Shown here piece after piece: positions 8,012-16,978 of a stretch of DNA of 64,000 nt. Origin of the DNA: Rhynchopus euleeides (Eukaryota > Euglenozoa > Diplonemea > Diplonemida > Diplonemidae); contig OY723290.1 of NCBI GenBank assembly GCA_963210315.1, forward strand, positions 1,240,001 through 1,304,000, read 5' to 3'. The position numbers and the translations under genes were made by a program. The notes beneath the pieces were generated by a model. That model ran no database searches and was not told where the DNA came from. It saw nothing but the letters and a program-made list of their open reading frames with translations. Position 1 is the first letter of the stretch, and every line of letters begins with the position of its first letter.

Positions 8012-9112
8012 ATGAAGATGCTGTTCGCAGCGCTGCTGGCGTGTGCCACGTGTGTGGCAGGGGACGTGACTGTGGAGGGTGTGACCTTCACCCCGACTGA
8101 GGAGGCGGCTGTGCTGGCGGTGGTGCAGGGTGCCACGTTCGAGGTGCTGCACTACCAGTACGACGTGTATTCGAGCAACTCGCAGAACATCATCGCGGCA
8201 CGCCCCATCAAGGACCTGCAGGCGCTGGCGGCTGTGGACGGCGTGTCGTACTTTGTGCTGAACCTGCTGAAGACGAAGGCGACGCAGCAGTGCGGGGTTG
8301 TGGGTGCGCAGGGCGGGACGTACAGCGGGGTGACCTTCACGGACGCGGAGGCGACGCGTGCGCTGGCTGCGGCGAACCTGCAGTCGTACAAGGCGCTGGT
8401 GAAGGTGGCTGACCTGTACACGCACAAGGCGCAGGACCTGCTGCGCAGCCGCCCCGTGTGCACGATGTCGCAGCTGCGGTCGGTGCCCGGGTTCGGCTAC
8501 ACCCCGCTGAACCTGGTGAAGACGCTGTCGGCGGACCCGCGCACGTGCTTCTCCAACGAGGACTGCACGGCCCCCAGCAAGTGCCGCGGCAAGCCCTTCG
8601 ACGGGATCCTGTCCAGCGGGAAGTGCGAGACGCCTGTGGTGGTGGAGGGTGCGTCGTGCGACAACGACAAGAACAAGTGCCCTGCCGACCTGGTGTGCGT
8701 CGGGCTCGTGTTCAACGACGGGAGGTGCCAGGCTGCGTGGTTCGGTGGCGTCTTCACCCCGCCTGCCCAGGTCTCGTCCGTGTCGGTGCCTGCGGTGGGC
8801 GTCAAGGCGTCGACCTTCTTCGCCGTGAGCGGGCTTGCCACGGTCCCGGTGGACGTGATCCTGCGCCTGGACGCATCTGACGTGGGGCAGCCTGCCGGGC
8901 TGAAGATTGTGGTGACGGACCCGAACGGGGTGTCTGCTACTTACTACGACGGCAGCGCCACCCCCACGGAGCCCGTCCCGACCTCGAAGCGCGTCCCGAA
9001 CTCTCTCGACGACACCGTCAACGGGGAGTGGAAGGTCACCATCACGAACTCGGGTGTCTCCTCGGGTTCCATCAAGTCCTTCGTGCTGGACCTGACGAGC
9101 AGGTGGGACTAG
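8012..9112 (+). CDS. secreted helix-hairpin-helix / P-domain protein, divergent copy
   Basis: The ATG at 8012 gives 366 residues with a clear signal peptide (MKMLFAALLACATCVAG). Two related units follow: GVTFTPTEEAAVLAVV...RPIKDLQALAAVDGVSYFVLNLLK and GVTFTDAEATRALAAA...RPVCTMSQLRSVPGFGYTPLNLVK. Each ends in a helix-hairpin-helix-like pattern. Residues 179-240 are Cys-rich. The C-terminal 110 residues resemble the P-domain of proprotein convertases (LKIVVTDPNG, NGEWKVTITNSG, SGSIKSFVLDLTSRW). No protease domain is present. The protein is probably secreted or surface-bound, with unknown role. It differs from the array copies mainly in the Cys-rich segment (CDNDKNKCPADL). An in-frame upstream ATG at 7817 would bury the signal peptide. 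Confidence 0.85.
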   Translation: MKMLFAALLACATCVAGDVTVEGVTFTPTEEAAVLAVVQGATFEVLHYQYDVYSSNSQNIIAARPIKDLQALAAVDGVSYFVLNLLKTKATQQCGVVGAQGGTYSGVTFTDAEATRALAAANLQSYKALVKVADLYTHKAQDLLRSRPVCTMSQLRSVPGFGYTPLNLVKTLSADPRTCFSNEDCTAPSKCRGKPFDGILSSGKCETPVVVEGASCDNDKNKCPADLVCVGLVFNDGRCQAAWFGGVFTPPAQVSSVSVPAVGVKASTFFAVSGLATVPVDVILRLDASDVGQPAGLKIVVTDPNGVSATYYDGSATPTEPVPTSKRVPNSLDDTVNGEWKVTITNSGVSSGSIKSFVLDLTSRWD

Positions 9113-10400
9113 GCTTTGCCTGCTGCACACACAGTGCTGCAGGATCCTGAATCCGACTTGCAGTGTGTGTGGAAATGTGTCTGTTTCTGTGTCACACAAA
9201 CACAAACATGCACACACCTGCAGTCTCTTATCAATATCATCGTTTTCTTTTCTTTGGTTTTCATCTCTTCCTCCCTCTCTCCATCTCTCTCTCACCCACT
9301 CTCTCTTCCTCCCCGTGTTCACACTGAACACACTGACACCACTTTTGACTTGCGTGTCCATTCTGAACTCCGTTGTTGAAAGATTCATACCCGCATGGCA
9401 TGCTTGTCAGACAGGGTCCCAGGGTGGACTGAGTGCCTCTGTGTGACCCTGCTGTGGTGCCTGACGTGGTGTGCCCATCAAACAAACACATTCTCCCTCT
9501 GCCGTCACGGATGCCACACACACAGGCAGGGACCTATCTCTGGAGCGTGTCGGTACTTCTCTGCGCGGCTTGATTGCCACGTTGAGAAGGGCCGTGCTCT
9601 CAACAAGGATCCCTTGCCAGTGTGTGCCGTGTCGGGTGGAAAACGCCTGTCGTCTGCGCTGCCTGCTGTGATATACCATCGTGAGCATGAAGCGTCAGGA
9701 TGACGGAGATAGGCAACCACGCTGGAGAGAGAGAGGTTATTGCTTTATACTCCCAACTTCCTCCTTCCCACTTACTACTTTCGCTTTTGTCAATGTGTTG
9801 TGTGTGTCAAGGATGACATGACGAAGTCTTTGGAGTTGGCGCTGTTTGTCCCCAGAAATGCTGGCGGTGTGTATGTCACCGAGCTGGCTTGTTCCGAGGG
9901 AGTTTGTGGCTTGCTGCTCCTGATTTCAACACCCCTTTCCGTTTTTATCCGATTCACAATGCCATGGATTCATGGCACCATTTGTGAAGACAGCTTGAGG
10001 GAAATCACTTGAGAAGACAGTTGTGTTCTGTGTGTCTGAACAGCAGCCTTGTCCGAGGTTGTGTCCACTGTTCCAAAGGAGGTCGGTGTGTGGTCCGTGT
10101 GCGAGAGCTGTCGAACAGCAGAACGACGCACGGTCACACGCTCGTTTCTCCCGAGGCAGTGAGAGTTGGGCGAGACTGTCGAATACCTGTCACAAAGGCC
10201 GATATGCGGGAGACTGGTGCGGCCTGATCGTGAGGCTTGGTTCCGCACCGTCACCACCTGCGCTGAACTGATGGAATTGTTGTTGATGGCAATGCAGTCG
10301 TGAGACCCCGAATCCCACACCCCAAGATCCTATCATCCACCCATGTTTGCAGTGCTGAGTGCAGTCTGGCAAGTTGCCAGCACATTGCGGACCATTGTGC
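9113..10400 (+). other. conserved noncoding block downstream of the P-domain gene
   Basis: This 1.3-kb block is nearly identical to the block after each array gene (for example 40708-41995). It contains a 7-bp stem (CAGGGTC with GACCCTG, near 9410-9455) and pyrimidine tracts. It has no long ORF whose reading frame looks protein-like. The conservation may only reflect recent duplication. Confidence 0.5.
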
Positions 10401-10449
10401 AAGCGTAGTGATACCACCCTCAAGGCTGCTTGTGCCTTGGAGGGCGCTT
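10401..10449 (+). ncRNA. stem-loop RNA-like module sl1 (7 copies)
   Basis: Copies lie at 10401-10449, 10963-11011, 24232-24280, 41996-42044, 45171-45219, 48346-48394 and 51521-51569. CCCTCAAGGC pairs with GCCTTGGAGGG (one bulge) around a 7-base loop. Outer AAGCG pairs with CGCTT across an 11-base left-side internal loop. In the 24232 copy the internal loop and the last stem base differ, while AAGC/GCTT and the inner stem are kept. The class is not recognised. Confidence 0.45.
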
Positions 10450-10500
10450 TTCATATGCGAGACGGGCACAGCCTCACTTTGTAATCTCTAGAGCGATCAG

Positions 10501-10575
10501 GACAGGACGCACACAGCCCTGCTGGCACCACACTCTGTGCCTTCAGACAACTCCCGCGAGCCCAGACAGCACTCC
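10501..10575 (+). ncRNA. conserved module sl3 (6 copies)
   Basis: Copies lie at 10501-10575, 18436-18510, 23816-23890, 24469-24543, 25455-25529 and 52541-52615. CACAG pairs with CTGTG around an 18-base loop, and ACA follows after CTTCAG. This is weakly like an H/ACA hairpin. It usually follows sl2 and often precedes the cd3-cd4 pair. The function is unknown. Confidence 0.35.
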
Positions 10576-10644
10576 GGCAGCGGTGCAGGTGCAGATGCAC
10601 AGCGGCAGGGGTGCCTTCCCGTTGTCGCAGGTGGGATGTTGCAA

Positions 10645-10749
10645 CGACATGATGCACAACACACATACTTCGGCCAGAGTGCTGCCACCAGTCACGGCAC
10701 CCTCGGTGCGGCCTGAAATCATAATGTCAAACTCAACAGGTCTGAGTCG
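10645..10749 (+). ncRNA. box C/D snoRNA-like module, family cd3, copy 1
   Basis: CGAC (10645-10648) directly abuts box C ATGATGC (10649-10655). Box D CTGA (10742-10745) is directly followed by GTCG (10746-10749), so the ends pair exactly. Just before box D, 10732-10740 (CTCAACAGG) is complementary to conserved LSU rRNA CCTGTTGAG. After one mismatch, 10726-10730 extends the match to TTGAC. Box C has one deviation from RTGATGA. A second CTGA at 10713-10716 may act as D'. Confidence 0.62.
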
Positions 10750-10810
10750 ATCTGCAACTGGAACAACAACAAGACCAAGAACAGCAACGTGTGGACACAA
10801 GCAAGGCGGG

Positions 10811-10915
10811 ATGTGCATGATGACACAACACACACCGCAGAACCGCAAACTGCGCCTCGATACCTGCACGCAGGACATGAGGGTTGTCTTTCTTTCGCCC
10901 CTAGCTGACGCACAC
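10811..10915 (+). ncRNA. box C/D snoRNA-like module, family cd4, copy 1
   Basis: Box C ATGATGA is at 10817-10823 and box D CTGA at 10905-10908. TGTGC before box C pairs with GCACA after box D. Bases 10891-10903 (TCTTTCGCCCCTA) are a perfect 13-base complement of the conserved LSU rRNA segment TAGGGGCGAAAGA. By the fifth-base rule, the second G of GGGG would be methylated. From memory, this is the site of yeast 25S Gm867, guided by snR50. The module lies about 60 bases after cd3, so the two probably form one transcription unit. Confidence 0.72.
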
Positions 10916-11133
10916 ACAGAATGAGTGAGAGAAGTAAGTCCTGTCCTGGGGTACGATTATGCAAGCGTAGTGATACCACCCTCAAGGCTGCTTGTGCCTT
11001 GGAGGGCGCTTTTCATAAGCGAGACTGTGCGTGAGGTTCACATTTTGGGATCGTCACAGCATTCCATTCACGCAACACACTTTATCCTCACTCTGGCCGA
11101 CTGGTGTGAGATGGGAGACGTCAAGACACCACA

Positions 11134-11196
11134 ACCGGATATACTCCACGGTTGCCCTCCTGGTACAGTGGGGGAGCAGACCACCAGACCCCCGGT
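11134..11196 (+). ncRNA. conserved module sl2 (11 copies)
   Basis: Copies lie at 11134-11196, 18219-18281, 23709-23771, 23968-24030, 24362-24424, 25609-25671, 42149-42211, 45324-45386, 48499-48561, 51674-51736 and 52434-52496. ACCGG at the start pairs with CCGGT at the end. CTGGT/ACCAG or GGGGG/CCCCC can pair inside. The last copy starts ACCAG. The 63-base core is almost invariant while the flanks differ, except for an upstream GACGTCAA-like motif. No RNA class is recognised. Confidence 0.4.
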
Positions 11197-11198
11197 GA

Positions 11199-12668
<1,470 letters not shown>

Positions 12669-13294
12669 GTCTCAGGTTCTTGCAAGAGCCTGTCCCTCTC
12701 GTCTGCATCCATCTCTCGATTCCTTATCCTTTGTTGTGCTCCACTCTTTTTTGTCGAGTCTGTTCATTGTCTTCTCTCTGTGATCTTGCTTCCCACCTTC
12801 AGCTCAACATCAAGTCACGAGTGGGACCCCCGTGTTCACATCTCAAGATGTGTCCCCTCCCTTCTGTGGTGTGCCTCGTGACGAGCCCCTCCAAAGGCCA
12901 ATCGGGCTGCACTGCTTCCCTTCCCCCAGCCCCCGCTCCCCCCATGAGCAGCGCGGGCCTCGTGCTGCCGGCGGACCCCAGCCCGTAAGGTGAGGACCCT
13001 TGCGGTAGAGACGTATTGTGTTTGTTATTTGTTGTGTCAGCTGTGCTGCAGCACCTGCATCGCATGCCGACTTCTTGCAGAGGTGCTAGTCATCCTGTGT
13101 GTGTCGGTCGGCAACATGCATATTTCGGCAGAGCAGCTGCGACGGCAAGTCTAGTAGCATGATCGAGACAGGTTCCCCCTCCCAACCCACACCCACACCC
13201 GAACCCCGTCACTTCCTCCACTTCTTTGGTGACGCTGCGCGTGGTCAGAAGTTCATGACGATTCATACGAGTTCATTTATAGTCGACACACACA
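12669..13294 (+). other. beta-tubulin 3' flank
   Basis: Pyrimidine-rich sequence just after the stop, then mixed sequence up to the next RNA cluster. No gene seen. Confidence 0.5.
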
Positions 13295-13398
13295 CACACG
13301 AATGATGACTCTTATACAAAATGCCGCCCCAGTCGGAGCCCTTGTGGCGATGCCCGAATAGGCAACAAATCACCTTAGGACACCTCTGACTGCGTGTG
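13295..13398 (+). ncRNA. box C/D snoRNA-like module, family cd1, copy 1
   Basis: Box C ATGATGA is at 13302-13308 and box D CTGA at 13386-13389. CACACG (13295-13300) pairs with CGTGTG (13393-13398). Bases 13373-13385 (CCTTAGGACACCT), immediately before box D, are the exact complement of LSU rRNA AGGTGTCCTAAGG. Bases 13322-13332 (TGCCGCCCCAG), before a D'-like CGGA, complement LSU rRNA CTGGGGCGGCA. From memory those two rRNA sites are only about 30 bases apart. Nine copies exist in the window, and both antisense elements are intact in each. Confidence 0.75.
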
Positions 13399-13449
13399 GC
13401 ACAGAGCAGATCGAAGAAGAGAAGGTTTGTTGTGTGTGAAGAAGGCTTC

Positions 13450-13545
13450 ATGTGCATGATGACAACGTATGGACCAGCCCCAGCCAATCCGAACCACAGC
13501 TGTGGAGACGTCCAACGCATTACCCTACCTGACTTCTGACACACA
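13450..13545 (+). ncRNA. cd2 snoRNA-like module, copy 2
   Basis: Box C is at 13456-13462 and box D at 13536-13539. It lies 51 bases after cd1 copy 1, as in every other cd1-cd2 pair. Confidence 0.6.
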
Positions 13546-13765
13546 ACATGCCAAAGAAGCACAGACGCTGTCACAAACACCCAGACACATCGTCACACGT
13601 CCCACACAAAACACACACACACACACCGCATCACCCACAAGACCGCGTTCTGCACAGAGACTGTGACTAGACGTGCACTGAATCTCTAGTCTTGATCGCG
13701 CAGACACATCTACTGTGCCAGGCTACTGCCGCGCAGCAGAGGATTGTTTCTGTCTGTTTGAAGAC

Positions 13766-13858
13766 CCATTGCAGGATGACAACATACCCCTGTCAGTGCT
13801 GGCACCAGAGTGAGTCTCCGACCATGAGCACATTCTTTCTAACCGCTTTCTGAAATGG
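13766..13858 (+). ncRNA. box C/D snoRNA-like module, family cd5, copy 2 (intact)
   Basis: CCATT (13766-13770) pairs with AATGG (13854-13858). Box C is GGATGA (13774-13779) and box D is CTGA (13850-13853). An internal CACCAGAGT complements LSU rRNA ACTCTGGTG, and AACCGCT before box D complements a nearby AGCGGTT. These two matches are only 9 and 7 bases, so the targets are less certain than for cd1 or cd4. Confidence 0.55.
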
Positions 13859-14040
13859 TTTAAGCCCTGCTGTTCCGCACACAGCTCCTCATAGCTTAGC
13901 ACAACACCATGACACTCCCAGCACATGGCACCACACACCACCGCCACAACCTGTCAGGTGCTTTCGCACATACACATTGACAAACAGTCAGGCAGCGTCA
14001 GAGGCAAGACCAGTGCCGTGGGTGGAGGAGGCTCGTCACG

Positions 14041-14988
14041 ATGACGCGCCTTTTGACGTCGCTGCTGCTGGTGGCGATGATGGCCTGCTGTGCCGATGCC
14101 TACTACTCGAAGTCGAGGTCTGCGAGCCGTGGGAACTACTACAAGAGCAAGTACGGCAGCAAATATGGGGGCAGCAGCTCCGGCAAGACGAGCCGTAGCA
14201 GCCGGTACCGGAAGAGCAAGAGCCGCAGCAAGAGCAAGAGCAAGAGCAGCAACAAGAGCAAGAGCAAGGAGTCCTGGACGAGCCGGTGGAACAAGATGAA
14301 GAAGGCGTACAAGAAGAAGTACGGCAGCAAGTACGGTGGATCAGGCGGTGAAGAGAACAACAACAACAACAACAACCGGAACAAGAACAAGAACAACAAG
14401 CACAAGGAGAAGTGCCAGACCGCTTGGGTGAAGGGTGAGGTGCCGATGTGCTTCAGCAGCATGAAGGGGTGCAGCAAGAACGGGGAGTGGGGCTGGACGA
14501 ACCGCATCGGGGCCGGGACAGAGTCTCTGGAGCTGTGGGCCGGGGCGGAGAAGTGCGAGACGGGCCGCGGTGAGCTGACCGGTGGCGCTGTGGTCGAGGT
14601 GTCTGACGCCGGGATGCAGGTGACGCTGGAGACGAACCGCGGGTGGCGGATGGAGGAGGCGGCCATGTGGATCGGGAGCGACAAGCTGCCTGCACAGTCG
14701 TACGGGGAGTACAGCGCGTCGGTGGAGAAGTTCCCGTACAAGACGTCGCGCGAGGGGCTGCACAGGTTCCGGTTCCGCAAGGGGGCGATGCCTGCGTCGC
14801 TGTACATCGCGATGCACGTCGAGGTGTGCGAGGTGGAGGAGGAGGAGAAGGAGAAGGAGGAGCGCACACCTGCACCTGGGCGCCCCACCCCCACCCCCTC
14901 GCCTGAGGAGGAGGGACCCGAGCCTGAGGAGGAGTGTGGAGGCGTGGGTGCAGGGCAAGAAGGCACAGTGCTTCCGTGGGATGCGTAA
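14041..14988 (+). CDS. secreted Lys/Ser/Tyr-rich protein, N-terminal part of a frameshifted gene
   Basis: The ATG at 14041 gives a signal peptide (MTRLLTSLLLVAMMACCADA). A low-complexity Ser/Lys/Tyr/Gly region and an Asn/Lys run follow. From about residue 125 there is a domain of about 140 residues: AWVKG, MCF, GWTN, GAEKC, GWRMEEAAMWIG, FPYKTSREGLHRFRFR, SLYIAMHVEVC. After a Pro/Glu-rich linker the frame shifts near 14935, and only junk residues follow up to the stop. The next ORF carries a second copy of the same domain in another frame. The two were very probably one protein. The domain is not recognised. Confidence 0.75.
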   Translation: MTRLLTSLLLVAMMACCADAYYSKSRSASRGNYYKSKYGSKYGGSSSGKTSRSSRYRKSKSRSKSKSKSSNKSKSKESWTSRWNKMKKAYKKKYGSKYGGSGGEENNNNNNNRNKNKNNKHKEKCQTAWVKGEVPMCFSSMKGCSKNGEWGWTNRIGAGTESLELWAGAEKCETGRGELTGGAVVEVSDAGMQVTLETNRGWRMEEAAMWIGSDKLPAQSYGEYSASVEKFPYKTSREGLHRFRFRKGAMPASLYIAMHVEVCEVEEEEKEKEERTPAPGRPTPTPSPEEEGPEPEEECGGVGAGQEGTVLPWDA

Positions 14989-16978
14989 CTGCGAGCGCCC
15001 GAGCGGGTCGTCCGAGATCGGGTGGACGAACTCTGTGTCGCGCGGGAGCGAGATCTTCGAGGTTGTGAGCGGGGCGGAGAAGTGCAGCGGGGCGCACGGG
15101 GGCTTCACGGCGGGCGAGGTGGAGCTGGAGCTGGAGCAGGCCACGGTGGACGTGACGATCGACCTGGTGGACGGGTGGGCTGTGGAGGAGGCGTCGATGT
15201 GGATTGGGCGCACGAAGCTGCCGCAGCGCCGCTACGGGCGGTTCAGCGCCCTCCCGGCTCACTTCCCGTACAAGACCTCGCGTGAGGGTCTGCACAAGTT
15301 CAAGTTCCGCGGGTCTGCCCCGTCGTGCCTCTACTTCGCGATGCACCTGAAGATTTGCCGGGAGACCACGCCTGCACCGACACCGATGCCCACGCTGGCC
15401 CCCACTCCCACCCCGCGGACTGCCGCCCCGGCGACGGCGACCCCGACACCTGCTGTGACCCCGACACCGCAGGGGCCGGCCACGCTTGCGCCTGTTGCGA
15501 CACCGACCCCGCAGGGTCCTTCCACACTGACGCCTGGCACAACGACACCCACTCCCCAGGGCCCGGCACCGACATCCCCTCCGGTTGCGACTCGCACGCC
15601 TGGTGCCACACCCACACCTCAGGGGCCTTCGACGCTTGCACCTGCAGGCACACCCACACCTCCTGAGGGCCCGTCGCCGACGTCTGCTCCGGGTGCCACA
15701 CCCACGCCCCAGGGTCCGTCGACACTGACACCTGGCACGACATCGACTCCGCAGGGTCCTTCGACACTGTCGCCTGGTGCCACACCCACACCCCAGGGTC
15801 CTGCCACGATGACTCCCGGCACGACACCCACACCTCAGGGTCCTTCGACGCTTGCACCTGGTGCCACACCCACTCCCCAGGGTCCTGCCACAATGACTCC
15901 CGGTACAACACCGACTCCGCAGGGTCCTTCGACACTGTCGCCTGGTGCGACCGCCACACCTGGTGCAACGCCCACACCCCAGGGTCCTGCCACAATGACT
16001 CCCGGCACGACACCGACTCCGCAGGGTCCGTCGACACTTGCACCTGGTGCCACACCCACACCTCAGGGTCCTACCACGATGACTCCCGGCGCGACACCCA
16101 CACCTCAGGGTCCTTCGACACTTGCACCTGGTGCCACAGCCACGCCAGAGGGTGCGGCAACACTTGCACCGGGGGCCACGCCTGCGCCGGAGTGCGTGGA
16201 GGAGGCGGTGGACGTGGCGGTGGTGGAGCCCGAGGGGGAGGGGGAGGGTGAGGGTGAGGGTGCCGTCGTGGACTGGGGCGAGGGGGAGCCTGTGACGGAG
16301 GGGATGGCGGGGTGGCCCAGCCCTGTTCCCGAGGGGGAGGAGACGTCGCTGACGAACATCCCCGGTGAGCTGCTGCAGGAGGGGACGAAGGTGTACTTCC
16401 CCACAGACGGTGAGCCCATCGAGGCCGGGAGCAGGCTGCGTGTGGAGTGCCCTGAGAGCTGCACGGACGCGGCATGCGAGGTGGTGATTGCGACGTACCA
16501 CTGCCCCCCGTGCTCGTCCGCCACGAACGGTGCGCTGCCCACGCTGCTGCCTGCGGCGGGGTGGAAGGCCGGGGAGTGCGCACCCACCTTCAAGACCTTC
16601 ATGCTGGGGAACGAGTTCGGGATGGTTGCCTTCCAGCAGGTTGTGCCTGCCGGGACGGTGCTGGAGACCCCGCCGCTGGCGCAGCCGCTGACGAACGTGG
16701 CGGTGTTTGTGCGGCGTGGGGCAACGGACTGCGACGCACTGTCCTTCGAGAAGTGCGGGGAGCAGGACGAGTGTGCGTGGGACGATGAGGCCGGGGGCGA
16801 GGGCGGGGCGTGTGTGTCGAACTGGTGCCCTGCTGCGCCGGAGGGCGAGGGCGAGACCGGTGCGGGTGTTGCGTGCGGGGAGTGTGTGACCCCTGGGCAG
16901 CCGACACCGCCCACACCCCCGCTGCCTGAGGGTGGTGCTGGCCCTGAGTCTGGTGCTGGTGGCGAGGGTCCCTTCTAG
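14936..16978 (+). CDS. mucin-like C-terminal part of the same gene
   Basis: No ATG fits the start. The reading begins at the apparent frameshift with a second domain copy (AWVQGKKAQCF, GWTN, GAEKC, GWAVEEASMWIG, FPYKTSREGLHKFKFR). A long stalk of about 14-residue repeats (PTPQGPSTLAPGAT type) follows, encoded by a 42-base minisatellite from about 15360 to 16190. Next comes an acidic Gly/Glu stretch and a Cys-rich C-terminal domain (VECPESCTDAACEVV, CGEQDECAW). No transmembrane or GPI tail is seen. This looks like an O-glycosylated secreted or wall protein. The function is unknown. Confidence 0.75.
   Translation: MEAWVQGKKAQCFRGMRNCERPSGSSEIGWTNSVSRGSEIFEVVSGAEKCSGAHGGFTAGEVELELEQATVDVTIDLVDGWAVEEASMWIGRTKLPQRRYGRFSALPAHFPYKTSREGLHKFKFRGSAPSCLYFAMHLKICRETTPAPTPMPTLAPTPTPRTAAPATATPTPAVTPTPQGPATLAPVATPTPQGPSTLTPGTTTPTPQGPAPTSPPVATRTPGATPTPQGPSTLAPAGTPTPPEGPSPTSAPGATPTPQGPSTLTPGTTSTPQGPSTLSPGATPTPQGPATMTPGTTPTPQGPSTLAPGATPTPQGPATMTPGTTPTPQGPSTLSPGATATPGATPTPQGPATMTPGTTPTPQGPSTLAPGATPTPQGPTTMTPGATPTPQGPSTLAPGATATPEGAATLAPGATPAPECVEEAVDVAVVEPEGEGEGEGEGAVVDWGEGEPVTEGMAGWPSPVPEGEETSLTNIPGELLQEGTKVYFPTDGEPIEAGSRLRVECPESCTDAACEVVIATYHCPPCSSATNGALPTLLPAAGWKAGECAPTFKTFMLGNEFGMVAFQQVVPAGTVLETPPLAQPLTNVAVFVRRGATDCDALSFEKCGEQDECAWDDEAGGEGGACVSNWCPAAPEGEGETGAGVACGECVTPGQPTPPTPPLPEGGAGPESGAGGEGPF
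15360..16190 (+). repeat. 42-base coding minisatellite
   Basis: Units encode variants of TPTPQGPSTLAPGA, with swaps such as TLTPGT, TMTPGT and TLSPGA. The variants alternate rather than being random, which suggests expansion of multi-unit blocks. Confidence 0.8.

Larger units (their letters stand above)
7805..10463 (+). repeat. segmental duplicate of the 39-52 kb array unit
   Basis: The sequence from sl5 through the P-domain gene and its downstream block to GCGAGAC at 10463 matches the corresponding span of each array unit. Similarity stops abruptly on both sides. Confidence 0.85.

Noticed and set aside
9410-9460. H/ACA RNA in the block downstream of the P-domain gene
   Set aside because: There is a good 7-bp stem, but the ACA box position and pocket do not fit.
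15360-16190. CRISPR-like array
   Set aside because: The 42-base repeats are in frame, without unique spacers, and encode a Pro/Thr stalk.
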